A stretch of 23,233 bases of DNA from JBGPIK01 sp041484845 (GTDB taxonomy: Bacteria > Desulfobacterota > Binatia > UBA9968). Positions 1 through 7,610 of this stretch are shown piece by piece. The position numbers and the translations under genes are program-made. The stretch lies in the NCBI GenBank assembly GCA_041484845.1, contig JBGPIK010000053.1, forward strand, positions 1-23,233, given 5' to 3'. Position 1 is the first letter of the stretch; every line of letters begins with the position of its first letter. The notes below the pieces were generated by a model. That model made no database searches. It was not told the DNA's origin and was given only the letters and a program-made list of their open reading frames with translations.

Positions 1-100
1 CCATAACTCCGCTCTAAGGGCCTCTCACCATAGGTAAGATGATTCGCCCAACGGGCGAGGGCTCTTCCCTCGTGGAAACCGCCTTAGAGCGGAGTTATGG
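1..100. repeat. 100-bp palindromic (MITE-like) element
   Basis: Bases 1-19 (ccataactccgctctaagg) are the exact reverse complement of 82-100, giving 19-bp terminal inverted repeats around a 62-bp core. The core holds two overlapping, mutually exclusive hairpins: tcgccc (44-49) with gggcga (53-58), and cgaggg (56-61) with ccctcg (67-72). No open reading frame fits inside. This architecture fits a small non-autonomous element or a palindromic intergenic repeat. The left flank lies outside the window, so a target-site duplication cannot be tested. Confidence 0.6.
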
Positions 101-208
101 GTAGGCTGGTCATGTTGACGGGTGCTGCCATTTTTTGTTAAAGGTCGACCCTCTCTCCTCTTAACTCACGAGCCGGCGACGATGACTATTTGAAGAGGAA
201 TCTTTCTC

Positions 209-331
209 ATGGGATTGCTCGATGGAAATATCGTGATTGTCATCGGCGGCGGGCACGGCATCGGCAACGTAAGGCCTATCTTAAAGTTTCGGAATAGGAC
301 GCTAAATTGCGCCAACAAGCGCTGTCTCTGA
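209..331 (+). pseudogene. Truncated short-chain dehydrogenase/reductase (N-terminal remnant)
   Basis: An ATG at 209 follows a good ribosome-binding site (gaggaa, 195-200). It encodes MGLLDGNIVIVIGGGHGIG, which is the first beta strand and glycine-rich NAD(P)-binding turn (GGGHGIG) of the classical SDR fold. After about residue 20 the similarity stops and the frame runs through unrelated sequence to a TGA at 329-331. A working SDR is about 250 residues, so about 90% of the gene is missing. It differs from the intact SDR at 4716-5504, so it is not a duplicate of that gene. The loss probably came from a deletion joining this 5' end to the region upstream of the substrate-binding protein at 374. 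Confidence 0.6.
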
Positions 332-373
332 ATGGGTTGCATACTCTCTCGAAGTCGGAAAGCGAGGGGCAAA

Positions 374-1384
374 ATGAAAAGATGTTTCTTTCAACGGGCG
401 CTGCTCTGGACCTTCTGGCTTTCATGCGCAACAGTAGCGCTACCCGTCTGGGCGGCGACGCTGGAGAAAATAAGCGCGAGCTATGGCGCAATCTCCGGCA
501 CCATGGCGCCGATTTGGGTCGCTAAAGAGGCGCGGCTTTTCGAAAAGCACGGCTTGGATCTCAGTCTCGTTTACATTCCGGGCGGGCCGCGCAGCATCAT
601 GTCCCTTCTGGGCGGCAGCCTTCAATTCGTCAATCATTCCGGCATGCCCGCCCTCGAAGCCTATCAACGGGGCGCCGACACGGCGCTGATTGCCTCGTCG
701 ATGAACCAGCTCGAGCTTGCTGTTGTTGCGCACAAGAACATCACCAGCGTTGAGCAACTCCGCGGCAAAGTCCTGGGCATAAGCACACCAGGAGCGCTGA
801 CCGATATTCTGATGCGCGAAGGCTTGCGCTTAAACGGGATATCCGAAAAGGATGTGACGATTTTACCGGTTGGAGACGAGGGCGGCCGTCTGAATGCGCT
901 TCAAACCGGGCGGATCGATGCGGCCATCATATCCGGCGTTCAGCGTTTAACGGCTACGAAAATGGGTTTTAGAGAAGTGATCGATTTTTCCAAGCTGCCC
1001 ATCGAGGTGGCGGGCTCGAGTATCCTAGCGCGACACTCTTATGTGCTCAAAAATCCGGACATCACGCTCAAGTTTCTCAAAGCCTGGATCGAAGGCACTT
1101 ATTTATTTAAGGCCAAACCCGAGTTGGGTGTCGCTGTATTACAAAAATACGTAGCGACTCACGACGCCGAGGTCCTGAACGCGATTTACCAACAAAACAA
1201 AGAGCGACTCTCGACCAAGCCGTTCCCTTACGCACGAGTGGTGAAGTCGATGATTTATCTTCTGTCGCGCACGAGACCGGAGAGTCCCGCCGCGACTCCG
1301 GAAGGCTTCGTAGAGGCGCGCTTCATTAAGGAGCTTGATAGCGCGGGTTTTTTTGAACAGATGGATCGGCAATACGGAAAGTGA
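374..1384 (+). CDS. ABC transporter substrate-binding protein, NMT1/TauA/SsuA-like (SBP1)
   Basis: A 336-residue exported solute receptor of the NMT1/THI5-like group (COG0715). It begins at ATG 374, chosen because a Sec signal peptide follows directly (MKRCFF, a hydrophobic run, then a PVWA/AT cleavage site) and gaggggc lies just upstream. A longer in-frame start at 332 would place a charged stretch in front of the signal. Family features in order are P-x-WVAKEARLFEKHGLDL near the mature N-terminus, a GGPRSIMSLLGG ligand-loop region, the mid-protein LRGKVLGIS hinge motif, and the C-terminal FIKELDSAGFF ending shared with the other receptors here. It would bind a small organic ligand in the periplasm and pass it to a permease. 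No permease or ATPase gene adjoins it, and the ligand cannot be read from sequence. Confidence 0.85.
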   Translation: MKRCFFQRALLWTFWLSCATVALPVWAATLEKISASYGAISGTMAPIWVAKEARLFEKHGLDLSLVYIPGGPRSIMSLLGGSLQFVNHSGMPALEAYQRGADTALIASSMNQLELAVVAHKNITSVEQLRGKVLGISTPGALTDILMREGLRLNGISEKDVTILPVGDEGGRLNALQTGRIDAAIISGVQRLTATKMGFREVIDFSKLPIEVAGSSILARHSYVLKNPDITLKFLKAWIEGTYLFKAKPELGVAVLQKYVATHDAEVLNAIYQQNKERLSTKPFPYARVVKSMIYLLSRTRPESPAATPEGFVEARFIKELDSAGFFEQMDRQYGK

Positions 1385-1678
1385 AGCGGGTTTGATTAAG
1401 TAGCCTTCTGCTATTCGCTGACAACCCGCGCGACACGTGTCAAGATCGGCAGCCAATGAATAACCCCGCAGCAAGCTGCGGGGTATCAGAACTCGACGAT
1501 GAGATTTGCCTTAAAGGCGTCACCCCCGAATGTTCTTATCGGGGGTCCAGTTCCGAACCCGCCTGGATTCCCACTTAAAGCATGCGGGAATGACGGACTT
1601 CGGATAGGCAATTTACTTAACGCAGCAAGCTGCGGAGAATCGACCCACAGGGATTGACACAGTTTTGTGACGGCACGA
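1385..1678. repeat. Intergenic region with several short palindromic repeats
   Basis: This gap lies between two convergent receptor genes. It contains accccgcagc/gctgcggggt (1463-1484), a perfect 10-bp inverted repeat around AA. A partial second copy of the same motif (cgcagcaagctgcgg) occurs at about 1621-1635. A separate hairpin, acccccga (1522-1529) with tcgggggt (1539-1546), has a 9-nt loop. A further palindromic segment, attccca...gcgggaatgacgg, lies at about 1566-1594 and resembles widespread REP-like intergenic repeats. The hairpins could serve as bidirectional transcription stops for the convergent genes, but none has a clear T-tract. Confidence 0.6.
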
Positions 1679-2698
1679 TTACTGTCCCGTTTTTTTTCTC
1701 ATCTCAGCGATAAACCCGTTGTCTTCGAGGGTTTGGACTAATTTTGCGTTAAGCACTTCCTCCAGGTTCACCTGACCGACCTTTGCGTTGACGCGTGAGA
1801 CGATCCTTTGGATCATTCTCCAGGACTCGACGTTAGGCAACACATCGAGGGTATTCATAATACTCAAGAGTCTATAAGACGCTTCCGCGTCTTCCTGTTT
1901 AGAAAAGCGGAGGTTTTTCTTGAGAATCTCCTTGACGTTCTCTTTCTGATTCGGATCGTGAATTAATACGACCGCTTCGATCATCCCCTGAATTAGATGG
2001 GCAACGAGTTCCGGCGACTTGCCTATGAGATCTCTTGAGGAACACAGCACGTTCGATTGCAATGGAACCACCAGTTCTCCCCCCAGGGAGTGCAACCCCG
2101 CTCTTTTTGCCATATCGCCGAAGCTGTAAGGCAATACGGCAGCATCGATATTTCCGGAAAGAAGAGCCTGAGTAACCGTGGGTATGTCTCCGATGACTCT
2201 CATTTTCAACTGGTACCCATCTGGGTCGACGCCGAGTTTCTCTAGAACGACCATCGTCTGCAGCCAAAGGCCGCCGCCGATACTCTGGACCCCAAAAACC
2301 TTACCGCGAAGGTCATTGAAAGACTTGATTTCTTTCTGCACGATCAATTCCCGCGGCAGGTTATTGGTCGAACTCGCAACGCAGCTAAGCTTTAGTCCTC
2401 CGGATACAGCACTCAAGACGCTGGAGGGTGCGGTCCAAATCAAATTCACGCTCGCAGATGCTAGCGTCGCCATAATAACCGGCCCAGAGCGGACCTGGAG
2501 CATTTGGACATCAACGCCGTACTTTTTGAACAAGCCTTTCTCAATTCCCACCCACATGTTCCCGACGCTCTCGCTTTGACCACCATAGGCCACGAGCATT
2601 TTCTCGTCCGCGCGCGCGGGATTCAACTGAGAGGCGGCAAAAAACAAAACAAAAATCACCCAACACACGAGCCTGTTGGAACAAACGCTTTCTTGCAT
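1679..2698 (-). CDS. ABC transporter substrate-binding protein, NMT1/TauA-like (SBP2)
   Basis: A 339-residue exported receptor of the NMT1/THI5-like group. The start at 2698 is supported by GAGGAGG about 5 nt upstream and by a signal peptide (hydrophobic WVIFVLFFAAS, cleavage near PARA/DEK). Recognisable family segments are MWVGIEKGLFKKYGVDVQML, the FNDLRGKVFGVQS hinge motif, and a C-terminal LVQTLEDNGFIAEM ending. It is the last gene of the minus-strand group SDR, OsmC, SBP3, SBP2, but 294 bp separate it from SBP3, so it may have its own promoter. Inverted repeat ccgtaa-tg-ttacgg sits 14 bp upstream of the start codon. The ligand is unknown and no transporter subunits are nearby. Confidence 0.85.
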   Translation of the reverse strand: MQESVCSNRLVCWVIFVLFFAASQLNPARADEKMLVAYGGQSESVGNMWVGIEKGLFKKYGVDVQMLQVRSGPVIMATLASASVNLIWTAPSSVLSAVSGGLKLSCVASSTNNLPRELIVQKEIKSFNDLRGKVFGVQSIGGGLWLQTMVVLEKLGVDPDGYQLKMRVIGDIPTVTQALLSGNIDAAVLPYSFGDMAKRAGLHSLGGELVVPLQSNVLCSSRDLIGKSPELVAHLIQGMIEAVVLIHDPNQKENVKEILKKNLRFSKQEDAEASYRLLSIMNTLDVLPNVESWRMIQRIVSRVNAKVGQVNLEEVLNAKLVQTLEDNGFIAEMRKKTGQ

Positions 2699-2711
2699 GG
2701 GGCCTCCTCAA

Positions 2712-2725
2712 CCGTAATGTTACGG
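2712..2725. promoter_or_regulatory. Perfect 6-bp inverted repeat upstream of SBP2
   Basis: ccgtaa-tg-ttacgg lies between the SBP2 ribosome-binding site and the rest of its upstream region. It is too short and lacks a T-tract for a terminator. As a near-continuous palindrome close to the gene start it could be an operator or a small 5'-leader hairpin. The remainder of the 2699-2992 gap shows no gene or other clear signal. Confidence 0.3.
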
Positions 2726-2992
2726 ATTGTTGCGATATCTCCTATCTTGCTTCCGCCCGTATGTCAGGGTTTCTCAACCGGTTTTCCAAATCGCCGTTTT
2801 CAAACTCTTTCCCGTTATAGTTATCCTTTCGACTCGGGAAATTTTGCCGTTCGTCGCAAAAACTAACTTGTAGCCCATCGCGCGCAGGTTTGCGTAAGTT
2901 CTTTCTCGCGCGGGTAAGAGCTTCGGGGCGAATTACAGATGAAGCTGAAGCTCTGTGTGACGCGGCTTGAACCCAACTCCGCGCGTGACATT

Positions 2993-3994
2993 TCACTGCT
3001 TATAGACTTTGTCGATGAATCCGCTTTTTTCCAATTCGCGCACGATGCTTTCATCCACCATGTCTTCGAAGTGAAGCTGCGCGCCGGGCTTGCGGCTGAC
3101 GGCTTCCTTGATTTGCGTTTCCACGCCGGCTCGGGTTACCAGCGGCACCCGGTCATAGAGTTTCGCGCTCGCGGTATAGGCGTCCTCAAGATATGCCTCG
3201 TTGGTTATTCTACTGTACTTGGCGATGATCTTTTTACTCTCTTCCTTGCGCGTCTTGAAAAATTGTGTCGCTTCGATATGCGCCATCAAGACTTTCTTGA
3301 CGGTCTCCCTTTGGCGCGAAAGATAGTTTTTCGTTGTGGTGGCACAAATGTAGGGGAAATCAAATCGTTTCTGAAAATCCATCGTGCTGATGAGGATTCT
3401 TAACGGCATTCCTTTCGCGAGATGAACCATCCCCGGAGGCGAGGGGAACCCGGCGATTCTGCCCGCGCGGAACGCCGCCGCTCTCTCTGCCGGGCCGCCG
3501 ACCTGCATGATCGGAACTTGTTTATCCGGTTCCAAGCCCAATCCTTTGATCAGGGCGCGCGCCACGACGTCAGAGGCGCTGCCGAGCCGGCTGATGCCGA
3601 TATTTTTCCCTCTCAGATCGTCTGCTGACTTGACGGATTCGTGCACGACCAGCTCGTAGGGGAGGGAATTGAGATAGCAAGCGACCATCATGAGATCGGC
3701 CCCTGCTACGTCGGCACTGGCCACACCTCCCCCCGACGCATTCGCCACCTGAACGTCCCCGGCGACCAGACTCGACACGCTGGTGGTCGTGCTGGGTATA
3801 AAGAGCAAGTCTACATCTAAGCCGTTCTTTTTATAAAAACCGCGATCTTGCGCGACGTACCAGACGGCGTTGCTGCTCTCCAGAGCGCTGTGCGAGAGTT
3901 TGAGCTTTTCCTGGCTTAAGGCAGTGCTCGACGAAAAGACATATAAAAGCGCTAGCAGGCCACCGGCAATCGAAAATCCTCGTGGAAAATTCAT
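2993..3994 (-). CDS. ABC transporter substrate-binding protein, NMT1/TauA-like (SBP3)
   Basis: A 333-residue exported receptor. ATG 3994 is preferred over an upstream in-frame TTG at 4033, because GGAGGT lies 7 nt before it and the signal peptide starts there (MNFPRGFSIAGGLLALLYVF, cleavage near ALSQ/EK). Family motifs are NAVWYVAQDRGFYKKNGLDV, the ADDLRGKNIGISRLGS hinge and ligand segment, a VGGPAERAAAFRAG repeat, and the C-terminal DESIVRELEKSGF. That ending is nearly the same as SBP4's DESLVRELEQEGF, so the two are probably close paralogues. It follows the OsmC-like gene by 121 bp on the same strand. The ligand is unassigned. Confidence 0.86.
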   Translation of the reverse strand: MNFPRGFSIAGGLLALLYVFSSSTALSQEKLKLSHSALESSNAVWYVAQDRGFYKKNGLDVDLLFIPSTTTSVSSLVAGDVQVANASGGGVASADVAGADLMMVACYLNSLPYELVVHESVKSADDLRGKNIGISRLGSASDVVARALIKGLGLEPDKQVPIMQVGGPAERAAAFRAGRIAGFPSPPGMVHLAKGMPLRILISTMDFQKRFDFPYICATTTKNYLSRQRETVKKVLMAHIEATQFFKTRKEESKKIIAKYSRITNEAYLEDAYTASAKLYDRVPLVTRAGVETQIKEAVSRKPGAQLHFEDMVDESIVRELEKSGFIDKVYKQ

Positions 3995-4115
3995 AACACC
4001 TCCGGCGATGCGATAGCGAAAGGCCATCCACAAGACGCGCGCTGAAACGCTAAAAAATAACCCAGCGGTGTTTTACCTGTGCGCGCTTGACCTCTACGAG
4101 CATTTCACCCGTTTT

Positions 4116-4688
4116 TCAGCGCCACTCGGTCCGGTCCGGGTGATAGACCGCGGTCGTCAGACGCTTGCCGTTTAAATGAAATATGCCGATCAAGCGGACA
4201 GCGCGCCGCAACGTTGCGTGGGGTGGCGAACGGTCCGCCCACTTGATGAATTCCCGGATTTTGTCAGGACTTTCTTTGCTTTGGATTTTCACTTCAAAGG
4301 TAATTTCTTCAAAGCCTTTGTGCTCATAGCCTAAATCGTAAAGGTATTCGCCGCGGCGATCGAACCAACCGCGCACGTGCTCCTCGAGCGCATCGATCTC
4401 GAGGTCGAGCACGCCTGCGGCGCGCCCCCACTGAGTAAAATGACTGAAACCAAATCCCGCCAGGAACGTATGGCCCGGACTTACTCCTTTGCTGAAACCC
4501 GTGCTGTGGTCGTTCTCGTCGGAGATCAGTTCTTGATCGCGGATCTTGGTTTTTCCCGAACAGTTTTCCACCCAGGTGATGGTCACGTTGGGCGTTGACC
4601 GGTAATCTTTCGGGTCTGATTTCTTCGGCAGCTCTTCGAGAGCCTTATCGAGGTACGCCATTTTCTCTTTATAAATTTTTATCGCCAC
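4116..4688 (-). CDS. OsmC/Ohr-fold protein lacking the redox cysteines
   Basis: A 190-residue protein with an OsmC-like layout. It has an N-terminal beta region, the central GVSPGHTFLAGFGFSHFTQW segment (the place of G-x-x-P-E-x-LLAALAAC), and a C-terminal beta strand plus helix (FEVKIQSKESPDKIREFIKW, then ADRSPPHATLRRAV). True OsmC/Ohr peroxidases carry one cysteine at the end of the LLA..C segment and one at CP[VI]. Here those positions read F and P/H, and the only cysteine (about residue 43) is elsewhere. Peroxidase activity is therefore unlikely, and a binding or different catalytic role is inferred. The start is GTG at 4688 with GGGAGGG about 5-10 nt upstream. It lies 27 bp after the SDR gene on the same strand, so the two are probably co-transcribed. 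Confidence 0.65.
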   Translation of the reverse strand: MAIKIYKEKMAYLDKALEELPKKSDPKDYRSTPNVTITWVENCSGKTKIRDQELISDENDHSTGFSKGVSPGHTFLAGFGFSHFTQWGRAAGVLDLEIDALEEHVRGWFDRRGEYLYDLGYEHKGFEEITFEVKIQSKESPDKIREFIKWADRSPPHATLRRAVRLIGIFHLNGKRLTTAVYHPDRTEWR

Positions 4689-4715
4689 CTTTGCCTCCCT
4701 CCCGTGGATCGAACG

Positions 4716-5504
4716 TTAAAGCCTCACACGCCAATCGTCTTGTCCGCCGTGCCCGTTTTGCATCAGCCACTCCAGCGCTTCGATGTGCTTGCCGGTGGTC
4801 CCGCTGCCGTCCTGCAACGCCAGGAACAGCGCCGGCGGCACCATCATCTCGGGTTTCATGTAGATTGTGTTCGGGTATGCTCTCAGTCGATCTCTTTTCA
4901 CCGCGTCGGTGAGAATCGAGTGCCGGCCGGGCGATAGCGAGTTCACCGCGATATTGAAGGCTGTGAACTCTATGGCCAGAGACTGCGTCAAACCTTCCAA
5001 CCCGAATTTTGAAGCACAGTAAACGGATCTTCCCGCCATGCCTTTCCGGCCGCCGCCGGCGGAAATGTTAACGATACTGCCGCTGCCACTGAGCATGAGC
5101 GGTAAGAATTTTTTGATGCATAGAAACGGACCGCGCAGGTTGACGGCAATCGCGCTATCCCAGTCTTCGATCGTGAGCTCACTAAACGGAATGGTATAGC
5201 TGTCTTTTTTGCCCAGGTGGTTCATCCTGAGCGCCGCATTATTGACCAGAACATCCAGACGCCCGAAGCGGTCCGCAATAGCGTCCGCGACCCGCTGCAC
5301 GTCGGCTGCTTGGGAAACGTCGGCCCGAATCGCCATCGCCTCTCGCCCGAATCTTTTCGCTTCGCGAGCGGTCTCCTCGACTTCGCCAACGGTTCTGGAG
5401 ACGACGATGATATCGGCTCCCGCGCGGGCGAAGCCGATCGCGATCGCTCTGCCGATGCCCCGGCCGCCCCCCGTGATCAAAGCGACTTTTTCGTTGAGTT
5501 GCAT
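4716..5504 (-). CDS. Short-chain dehydrogenase/reductase (classical SDR)
   Basis: A 262-residue NAD(P)-dependent oxidoreductase of the classical SDR family, usual length. It has the nucleotide-binding TGGGRGIG at residues 11-18, NNA at 88-90, the structural Asn122, and the catalytic Ser148, Tyr162 and Lys166 (YCASK). All tetrad residues are present, so activity is expected; the substrate (an alcohol/ketone pair) cannot be deduced. ATG 5504 was chosen because MQLNEKVALITGG is the normal SDR beginning. The upstream bases are a poor ribosome-binding site, and an in-frame GTG at 5522 is an alternative. It is the first gene of the minus-strand group and is divergent from the amidohydrolase. Confidence 0.88.
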   Translation of the reverse strand: MQLNEKVALITGGGRGIGRAIAIGFARAGADIIVVSRTVGEVEETAREAKRFGREAMAIRADVSQAADVQRVADAIADRFGRLDVLVNNAALRMNHLGKKDSYTIPFSELTIEDWDSAIAVNLRGPFLCIKKFLPLMLSGSGSIVNISAGGGRKGMAGRSVYCASKFGLEGLTQSLAIEFTAFNIAVNSLSPGRHSILTDAVKRDRLRAYPNTIYMKPEMMVPPALFLALQDGSGTTGKHIEALEWLMQNGHGGQDDWRVRL

Positions 5505-5847
5505 TGTCAGACGAACGCACAAACAAACGCCGCGCGTTTTCCCTTGCTAAGGGCGCTTTCACACGATGATCTGGAAATGCAGTTTATAGCCCCCCTGGAT
5601 GAATTGCCAGCTAGAAACAGTAAACAGCGGCGCGCTGCATGGCAAAGACCGGGATGAATACCGTCGCTGGGAAAGTAGACGAGATACTACACGATCGCTA
5701 GACAAAAAGCTCTCGGCGGAGAAAGCTGAAATCATGTTTCAGCGCGGCCAGCTGAGAAGTTTCATGCCGGGCGAGAAAAGGTTTTTTGCGATTGACACTC
5801 ATGGCGGGCGCAATTAATCTCGGTTTACTCAACCCAAGGAGGTCGCG
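5505..5847. other. Divergent intergenic region between SDR and amidohydrolase
   Basis: This 343-bp gap must hold promoters for both flanking genes. A 72-codon frame inside it (5599-5817) has no recognisable motif and is probably chance. The only signal I can support is the promoter-like pair at 5792-5820, described separately. Confidence 0.5.
5792..5820 (+). promoter_or_regulatory. Candidate sigma70-type promoter for the amidohydrolase
   Basis: A perfect -35 hexamer TTGACA (5792-5797) is followed after 17 bp by TAATCT (5815-5820), a weak -10 match. The start codon is at 5848, preceded by AAGGAGG (5836-5842). The -35 and spacing are good but the -10 is poor, so this is only a candidate. Confidence 0.35.
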
Positions 5848-6852
5848 ATGAATACGATCGATGCCGATGGTCATATTGTCGAGAAAAACTCCGATGTCCG
5901 GAAATACTTACCGCAGCCCTATTCCGTGCGCGCCGGCGCCCTTCTGCCTTCCGATGGCATGGACACTTCGATGGGCGGCCTTCTCGGCGGCTTGGAAGGA
6001 AACGACATCCCGACTCGGCTCAAAGATATGGATAAAGAAGGCATCGATGTTTCAGTCCTGTTTCCCACCAGCAGCTTTGCCGTCAATGGTTTGATAGAGC
6101 GCGATTATGCGGTCGCCTACGCGCGCGCTTACAATGATTTTGTCGCGGACGTGTGCCAGGAATCGCCGCGGCTCAGGGCAGTCGCGCTGCTGCCGTTTCA
6201 GGATCCGGCCGCGGCGGTACGGGAAGCGCAGCGCGCGGTCAGTGAACTCGGCTTGGTGGCGATCGCGGTCGCTACCCAGGGAATGAAGGAACATTTGGGC
6301 TCACAAACGTTCTGGACTATTTACGAAGAGCTCCAGCGGCTCAACGTGCCGCTCTGCGTGCACAATCGTCGCGAAGGACCTGCCGGAGAGAAACGCTTCG
6401 ATAGTTTTTTATTTATGCATACCATCGGCCGGCCCGTGGAAACTTTCATCCAGTTCGCCGGCTTGATTTACGGTGGGGTCGCGGAGCGGTTTCCCAAGCT
6501 GCGCGTCGCTTTCCTCGAATGCGGTGTGGGCTGGATTCCCTATTGGATGGAACGAATGGATGAGGAATGGGAAAAGCGGGGCAAGGTCGAAGCGCCGCTT
6601 TGTAAAAAGAAGCCCAGCGAGTATGTCAAACGCGGCAATTGGTTCTTCGCCATGGAGCCGGAAGAGGAGACGCTTTCGTACGTGATCGAGCGCATCGGCG
6701 ATGACAAAATCCTTTTCGCTTCCGATTATCCCCACTGGGACGGAATCTTTCCTTACGTCGTTTCCACCATCCGCGGCCGCAAGGACCTGTCGGACGAATC
6801 AAAAGCGAAACTGTTGGGTGAAAACGCAAAACGATTTTACGGCTGGTCATGA
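5848..6852 (+). CDS. Amidohydrolase-2 family metal-dependent hydrolase/decarboxylase
   Basis: A 334-residue TIM-barrel protein of the amidohydrolase-2 group (COG2159, PF04909), which includes ACMSD and gamma-resorcylate-type non-oxidative decarboxylases. Visible features are the N-terminal metal motif D7-G-H9, strand-end His172 (CVHNRR), a glutamate in LECGVGW (Glu224), and Asp293 in FASDYPHWD, the usual last metal ligand. It is cytoplasmic, with no signal peptide. AAGGAGG sits 5 nt before ATG 5848. Members often act on hydroxylated aromatic acids or on amide/lactone bonds. Given the UbiD, ligase and hydratase genes nearby, a ring-acid substrate is plausible but not shown. Confidence 0.82.
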   Translation: MNTIDADGHIVEKNSDVRKYLPQPYSVRAGALLPSDGMDTSMGGLLGGLEGNDIPTRLKDMDKEGIDVSVLFPTSSFAVNGLIERDYAVAYARAYNDFVADVCQESPRLRAVALLPFQDPAAAVREAQRAVSELGLVAIAVATQGMKEHLGSQTFWTIYEELQRLNVPLCVHNRREGPAGEKRFDSFLFMHTIGRPVETFIQFAGLIYGGVAERFPKLRVAFLECGVGWIPYWMERMDEEWEKRGKVEAPLCKKKPSEYVKRGNWFFAMEPEEETLSYVIERIGDDKILFASDYPHWDGIFPYVVSTIRGRKDLSDESKAKLLGENAKRFYGWS

Positions 6853-6946
6853 CCTGTGCCTCGCTTGAGGATTGAGGGATTAGCAAAGGATGCTGTTGCT
6901 AATTTTGCGACGAGTAGCGGTCAATCTGTAACCGGTGAGGTGAGCC

Positions 6947-7327
6947 GTTAAAAAACTTCTCGTAGCGCTGTGTTTTTCTTCCGTCGCTCTAGCTTCGGCC
7001 GCCGGCGCGCAATTTCGCTACGAGTTTCAGGACAAGCCTGCTCCCGAAGCGAACGTGATGGTTGTGTCGCATTCCCTGCGCCAAGGATCGAGCGCCGAAC
7101 TTTATCTTGTGGGCAGAGTTTTTAACCGCGGGCTCAAACCGGCGCGCAACGTCCGCATTGTTTATTCGATTCGAAATCAGTCCGGCGCGCAACTGCCGGG
7201 CAATCCGATTTATTTGACGCCGTCCGATATTCCAGCGACCAGCTTTGCGGATTTTCAAGGCCGCCTCCCGGCGCTATTCGATCCCAGGGAATATTTTGTT
7301 CAGGTCAGCGCGGAATGGGACGAGTGA
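6947..7327 (+). CDS. Small secreted FxLYD-like protein with non-standard start (GTT)
   Basis: The frame ending at the stop before 7328 continues upstream of its first GTG (7055) into an obvious signal peptide (KKLLVALCFSSVALASAAGA, from 6950). Before that come GTT (6947), GCC and an in-frame TGA (6941). No ATG, GTG or TTG is available, yet GAGG lies 6 nt before the GTT, so the original start was probably there (ATG or GTG changed to GTT), or a single-base indel has broken a GTG start at 6940. The mature part (about 105 residues) has the pattern LYLVGRVFNRGLKPARNVRI, SIRNQSGAQLPG and FADFQGRLP. This resembles FxLYD-type beta-sandwich domains found in exported proteins. Function is unknown. It is either a gene with a rare start, a recent pseudogene, or carries a sequence error. 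Confidence 0.5.
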   Translation, partial: VKKLLVALCFSSVALASAAGAQFRYEFQDKPAPEANVMVVSHSLRQGSSAELYLVGRVFNRGLKPARNVRIVYSIRNQSGAQLPGNPIYLTPSDIPATSFADFQGRLPALFDPREYFVQVSAEWDE

Positions 7328-7429
7328 ATGGATCAACCTTGCGGCGCCGTCCGCCTCGGCAAGCGGGAACTCCCCTCATCAGCGAAAGCTGAGTTCGCAA
7401 CTTAACCCTAATCCCATAAAAACTCACAG

Positions 7430-7435
7430 TATATT
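7430..7435 (+). promoter_or_regulatory. Candidate -10 element
   Basis: TATATT (one mismatch from TATAAT) sits in an AT-rich stretch, 13-18 bp before the base of the structured segment. A convincing -35 at standard spacing is not visible. Confidence 0.3.
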
Positions 7436-7440
7436 ACCGG

Positions 7441-7610
7441 TTAGCGAGGGCGGTGAGACAGGGACCGGAAGCTGTGGGCACTGAGCATGCAGGTTGCGTG
7501 AAGTCCCCGGCTGTCTGGAACATCACCATAGGTGGCTTGCCGGCGGGCCCTCAAGGCACTGTCCCATTGCCCACGGCTGTAGGGATCACTGCCCCCGAGC
7601 CGGTTCAAAA
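7441..7610 (+). ncRNA. Candidate structured RNA (rod-like, about 150-170 nt)
   Basis: The segment folds as a long rod. An outer helix pairs gggcggtga (7448-7456) with tcactgccc (7586-7594), 9 bp with one G-U. Inside it agctgtgggca (7470-7480) pairs with tgcccacggct (7568-7578), 11 bp with one G-U. Near the tip ccggc (7507-7511) pairs with gccgg (7539-7543), and cacc-ata-ggtg (7524-7534) closes the end. The length, the rod shape and the asymmetric internal loop (13 nt against 7 nt) resemble 6S-type RNA, but I cannot match a 6S sequence signature. It could also be a leader for the receptor gene at 7763 or the core of a palindromic element. Strand is inferred from the upstream TATATT. Confidence 0.35.

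Noticed and set aside
5599..5817. 72-codon frame before the amidohydrolase
   Set aside because: No ribosome-binding site or recognisable motif, and it overlaps the presumed promoter.
7441..7610. Known riboswitch (cobalamin, glycine) or RNase P/SRP RNA
   Set aside because: I looked for their conserved core sequences on both strands and did not find them.
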